Assembly: GCA_964035575.1 (NCBI GenBank)
Contig: OZ037897.1
Location: 372,001-436,000 of the forward strand
Source of the DNA: Rhynchopus sp. YZ270_cl-10
Taxonomy: Eukaryota; Euglenozoa; Diplonemea; Diplonemida; Diplonemidae
Length of the DNA stretch: 64,000 nucleotides
Direction: 5' to 3'
The notes beneath the pieces were generated by a model. It was given only the letters and a program-made list of their open reading frames with translations. It was not told where the DNA came from and ran no database searches. Positions within the stretch are counted from its first letter, which is position 1, and each line of letters opens with the position of its first letter. Both the position numbers and the translations under genes were made by a program. Shown here one piece after another: positions 22,601 through 28,600 of this stretch.

Positions 22601-25600
22601 CGCAGGTACGCAGGCCCTTCCGCGTCCGTCCCGTCCGTCAGCGCAATCGTCGCATCCGTGATCCCAAACTTAAGCGGCCCGAGCGACAGCTCCAGCGACC
22701 CGATCGCACTCGCCCCGACAGACACCTGCAGGGCAGTCTCGCCCCCAACAAAGAACCGGAACGGCTTTGAGCTGAGGTCAACGCCAAGCTCCAGTGTCAC
22801 GGCCGCACCCCCGGACAGCACAATGTCGAGCGAGGCGTCAAGGTCGAGGAAGTCCCCCAGCAGCTCCTGCAGGGTCGGGTCATCAAGCGTCACCCCCGCC
22901 AACCCCATCATTTCCTGCAGGTCCATGTCCAGCGACAGCTCCGGCAGTTTCGGCACAGCCTCAAACGACAGCGACAGCATAAGCGCACTCCCGTCGGTGG
23001 GCATCGAAAACTCGACCATGCACGACCCCGTGCACCCCTTGCTCGCGTCGTCATCCCCAGCCACCAGCCCCAACGCGTCCTCAATCAGCAGCTCCAGCGT
23101 CGACACCGCACCAGTCTGGTTCGTCAGCAGCCCCTCCAGCGTCCCCAGTGCAGACTGGATCCCCGACACCATTGTGCGCGGCGTGAACGAGATCAGCGGG
23201 ATCTCCACGTCCATCACGTCCGCCAGCACGTTCGTCAGCAGCCCCTCAACAGCCGGGTCCGCCGCCTCGTTCCCGAATATCATGTCAACTCCGTCCGCCA
23301 CAAGGGCCACAATGTCCGCCGCAGACATGTGCTGGAAGTCGGGCAGCTTCGGCCCTGTCACGTCCACGGTGAAGTCCGTCGACACGTTCGGGAGCTTGAA
23401 GTCCTTCTTCAGCTCCACGACAAAGGTAGGGTCCAGCGCCACCGCCACCGACGCGTCCAGCGACCCCAGCGACGGCACCCCCACTTTGAAGTCCGCACTC
23501 AGGGACGCAGTCAGCGTCGCGCTCGCCGCAATCTGCTCAAACGGGTCCTCCACAATCGCAGCCCGGATCTCGCTCAGCATCATCGTCTCCCCGGGCGTCC
23601 CAAAGTCCGCCTTGGCAATAACCTCAATCGCACCCGACCCGGAGTAGGCCTCCGCCTCAAGCACCGTCATCGTCGCCGCCATGTTCACTTCCGTCACCGA
23701 CAGCCGCGCCTCCGCCGTGAACCCCATGTCGCGCACAACAGGCGCGAACAGCAGCGCCTTCGACCCGTCGCTCGCCAGCCCCGTCAGCTCCTCAAACGCC
23801 GCCGACGTCACCACCTCCAGACGCCGCACACCCAGCGTCTGGATCAGGAAGGTCGTGTCCTGGTAGTTGCGCGACCGGATCTGCTGCCCAGTCCCCGCCG
23901 CCTCAAGCGTCACGTTCAGCACCTGCAGCTGTGCCGCCAGCTCCGTGTAGAACTCCTCCCCGGCCCGCAGCGCAATCGTGTACGGCACTCTGTCGAGCAC
24001 GACCTGGAAGCTCTGCGCCGTCTGCAGCTCAAAGCTCGCAACCCCCTGCGCCGCAGGGATGTTCGCCGTCACAGACAGGTTCCCTGCCGACGTCCCCATG
24101 CGCACACCCACCTCAAACCCAATCGCCACGTCCGTCGTCAGCTCAATCTCCGCAGACGCGTTCACCGAGAACAGCGGCTCCACCTCCGCCCCCAGCATCA
24201 GCGACGTCATCGGCGTCGGCAGCGCCACCTCCAGGTTCAGTGCGAACAGCAGCTCGTACTGCGACGCGTCCTCCGCAGACGGCGCGTACGTGTACGACAG
24301 CAGCTCCGACGGCACCCCAACAGCCTCCGCAAGCACAACCACAAGCTCCGGGATCGACGAGAAGGCCGGCACACGCGGCGCCTCCTTGATGTCGCCGCTG
24401 GTGAACCCGAGCAGCGTCGTTGCCGCCACCGCATCCTCGCTCTCGTTGTACGCAGTGATCCCGGTCTTCTTCAGCGCAACCTGCACACGCAGGTCCGTCG
24501 CCTTGATTGACGCGTTCGTGCACAGCTGCAGCGCATCCGTCCCGTCCTCCGCCACGCTTGCCGCAACAGACAGCCCCAGCCCCGCCTTGTACAGCTCCTC
24601 GTTCATGTGCACCGCAATCGCGCTCACGTCCGCAGCCGCCGCCAGCACGGCCGTGTCCAGCGCCACCTCGACCTCAAGCTGCTCGTTCAGCACGAGCGAC
24701 ATCACCTTGTTCGACTCGTTTCCGGCGAACCACGTGTTCTCGTCGCTGCCCGCCACGTTCCACCCCGCCATCAGCACATCCCCCTCCAGGCACAGCACAA
24801 GGTTCGTCCGGTCCGCCGCGTCCTGCACCCGCACCATCTTCTTCGACAGCGCCGTGGCCAGCGTCTCCGAGAAGTCAAGCATGTCACCCACGTCCACGTC
24901 CGTGAAGGGCAGCGGGAGGTCAAACACAGCCGACTCACGGTACTCCTGCAGCACGTTGATCAGGGCACGCACAACCCCCATCATCTGCAGCGGCGACATC
25001 CCACGGAAGTCCATGAACCGGTCCATGTACTCTGTCGTCACCGTCGTCACCCCACCGTCAAGCAGGTTCTCCCCCTCCACGCACACCTGCGGCTTCTTGT
25101 CCCCGGTCGCCCCGCTCAGCTCCCCCAGGTCCTGCGACCCGATCGACGCAGAGAACGGCAGACAGGCAGACAGCGACGCGTCCCTCTTGAACTCGAACAT
25201 CTCCTCCCTCTCCGCCGACCCAAGAGACAGCAGCTCCGCAAGCGTCACAGGCGCCCCCTTGTTCATCGTCATGTCGAAGCTTGCCGCCAGCGCACCCGAC
25301 CCGTCCTCCACAGACGCAGACAGGATCCCAATCGACGCCGTTGCCGTCACGTCCGCCACCACCCCAATGGCAACAGAGAATTCGTGCAGCTGCAGCACAA
25401 CGTCGGCAGTGCTCACCCCCGCCGCACCGCCGCTCCCGCTCGCGTCGACCTTCACCTCAAACCCGAAGGCGAAGTCGACCTTCACCGTCAGGAGCCCGGT
25501 CCCGGTGAAGTCAAAGTCGTCGTCGTCAATCAGCTCCGCCAGCGGCGGCGTCACGTGCACCTCGAGCGACCCGGCCACCCCAAACGCAAGCTCAAAGCTG

Positions 25601-28600
25601 TCCCCGACCATCCCGCCGTTCACAAACGCCGCCGGCACACCGCCGCCCGCCGAGAACGACCCGTTCTGCGTCAGGTTCGCCATCGCCTCCGAAAACAGCG
25701 TCACCGTCTCGCGCGCACGTGGGCACGCCGCGTCCCCGCCCGACAGACACCCCGTGTACTCGTCCTTTGCCAGCAGCGTGTCCAGCACCGTGTCCCACTC
25801 CAGGAAGTCTCCCCACTGCGGGCCCGTCTCCCCAACCTTGAGCAGGTCGTGCAGCGTCCGGTTCACCAGCGGCAGCGTTGTTGTCAGCGCGTCCATCTCG
25901 TTCATGCTCCGCCCAACGTCCCCCACCTCCCCAAGCACGTCGCGCACAACCGCCATCAGCTCCCCCGGGATCTCCACGTCCACCGAGTACTTCGGCCCCG
26001 CATCGTCAAACAGCGCCAGGTCCTCAACAGAGACAAAGACCGACACGCTGTCCCCAAGCAGCGCACCCGACAGCTCCACCTCCGCCACAACGCTCCCAGA
26101 GTACTCGAGTGCTGCCACAAGCGGCGCCAGCGACAGCGGTGTCGATGCGTCTGCCAGCACAATCGGCGACGACAGCAGCCCCGTCGACGCATCCACAGCC
26201 CCAGTCGCCACTGCTGAGAACACCAGGTCCGTGTTCACAACCGACCCAAACGAAAACCCAGACCCAAAGTCAAGCGTCGGCGCGTAGTCCGCCACCCCCG
26301 CAGTCACAGACAGGTTGAACTCCAGCACCCGCACGAAGACTGTCGCCGACCCCGCCGTCCCCTCCACCAGCGGCGTCAGGTCCAGCCCAGCCTCAACACC
26401 AACGGCCACCACCGCCGACAGCGACAGGAAGTCGTCGAGCCCCGCAAGGCGTGTCTCCAGCACACTCCCAATCGACCCCACGCTCGCAACCACGCTGTCC
26501 TCCCCAATCGCATCAAAGAGCCCCGACAGCGCCCCCTCCAGTCCCTTCACCGCGTCCGTCGGCTTCATCGCCCCGGTGTCCAAGGCGAGCCCGAGCTTCG
26601 CCCCAAGCTCCCACCGGCCAGACGCTGTGTGCACCAGGTCTGCCGAGAAGCTCAGCCCCGAGGTCGACCCAGACGCAGACACACTCACCTGCTCCGAGGC
26701 ACCTGCCGCAGCGGCAGCCGCCGACAGCGCACCGTGCAGCATGCGTGCCTTCAGGTACCGCACACACCCCATCAGCGTCGGGCGCTTCCCAAACAGCCCC
26801 GCCACAGCGGCCACGTCCACAGCCGCATCCCCGTCCTCTGTCCCCAACCCAAACACAGCACCAACGTCAGCAACGTAGTTGCGCCAGTCAAACGTCGCAC
26901 CAGTCACAGGGTTCGTCGGCAGCAGGTCCCCCACAGTCCTCCCCGAGTATGTTGTCCCCAGGTCCGGGAACGACACCACCAGCAGCTCAAACACAGCCTT
27001 GTTGAAGTTCACGTTCACACCCAGCGTCGGCGCACTGTTCGCAAGGAACTTCCCCAGCGTCGCAAGTGTGAAGGTCCCGTCAACACCGAGGGCAGCCTGC
27101 AGAGCTGCCAGGTTTTCAGCTGTCCCAGGGTTAAACTCTGCAGACGTTGTCGCGTCCACAGGGTAGCCTGAGCCTGCAGGGTCCATCACGTACTGCGAGG
27201 AAGCCCCCAGCAGGTTCACCAGCGCCCACGCAGTGTCCTTCGCCAGAGCGTACGTCGGGTTCACCGCCAGGTACCACACAAGCTCCTCCTGCCCGAAGGT
27301 CGCGTCTGCTGAGGCCAGTGTCGACACAAGCCCAAACTCCACCTGCACGTGCGCGAGGTAGTTGACTGCCGTGAACACCGACCCGTCGTACGAGCTCACG
27401 AACACGTCTGGCTCGGACGTGCTGAAGTTTCCAAACACAGTCGGGAAGCGCGCCTGGAGGGCCACCAGCAGGTTCTCGTTGAAGGTCTGTTCCGTAACAA
27501 GCGCCTCCGCCCCCACAGTCTCCAGCACCAGGTCAAGCCCAAGCCCGTTCTCCAGCTCCCGGAACTTCACCAGCAGGTCGAGGTACTCCGCCAGCACCGT
27601 CGAGAACGACACCTGTCCAGCCAGCCCGCTCAGGAGCCCCCCAATCGACGGGAAGTTCGCCACAGACGCCGTCGGGAGCGCCACGTCCGCAACCTTGTCG
27701 ACCATCTCCGACAGCGCCGCCATCACCGGCGTCAGCACGTCCTCCGCCGTGCCCCCAGCCGTCCCACCCCCGGGCAGCGTCGGCACAAGGAAGCTCAGGT
27801 CGATGTCCAGCGAGAACGCAGGGAGCCCGCCGCTCAGCAGGTTCGCGTCGTGCAGCTCCAGCACAGGCGCCAGGCTCACGTCCGTCCCGGCAAACCCAGC
27901 CGTGAGCGCCACAGGCAGCACCACGTCCAGCGACGCGTACGGCGTCAGCGACAGCTGCGCCACAAAGTCCAGCACCGCACCCGTGCCCCCCGACAGCAGC
28001 TCCAGCACAGTGATCTCCGTCACCGCCGCCACCGTCGAGGCAGACACCGCAGCCCCGAGCTCCACGTCCTCCTCGTCCTCCGACGCGTTGAAGTTCGCAC
28101 GCACACCCAGCGCCGCCTCAAACGTCCCGCCACGCACCACAAACTGCGTCCCAAGCATCAGGTCCGCCGAAAAGTCAACCGGGTCCAGCGTCACCGCCAC
28201 ATCCGCAGACAGGTCGTTCACACGCACAAACGCGTTCCCCGCAAGCGCCGACCCGGTCAGCGTCCCCGTGTTCACAAACTCCGTCTTCAGACCCACCGTC
28301 ACGTCCAGCACCACCGTCGCACGGAACCCCACGTCCGCAGAGAAGTCCGGCACCTCGAGTGTCTTCCCCGCCTCCAGCGACCCGCCAATGAGCGAAAACG
28401 CAGCCTCCAGCTCCCCCACCGCCTCAAACACCGACGCCACGCACCCCCCGAACGCCGCCGCCTCCGTGTCCGACGCCAGCGTCGACTCCAGCTCCATCCG
28501 GATGTTCAGCGCCACCTCCCCGGCAGCAGGGAACCACCCCCCAGTCACGTTCACCCCGCTCACAGACACCGCCGACGTCAGCTGCGGCGCAGGCAGGTTG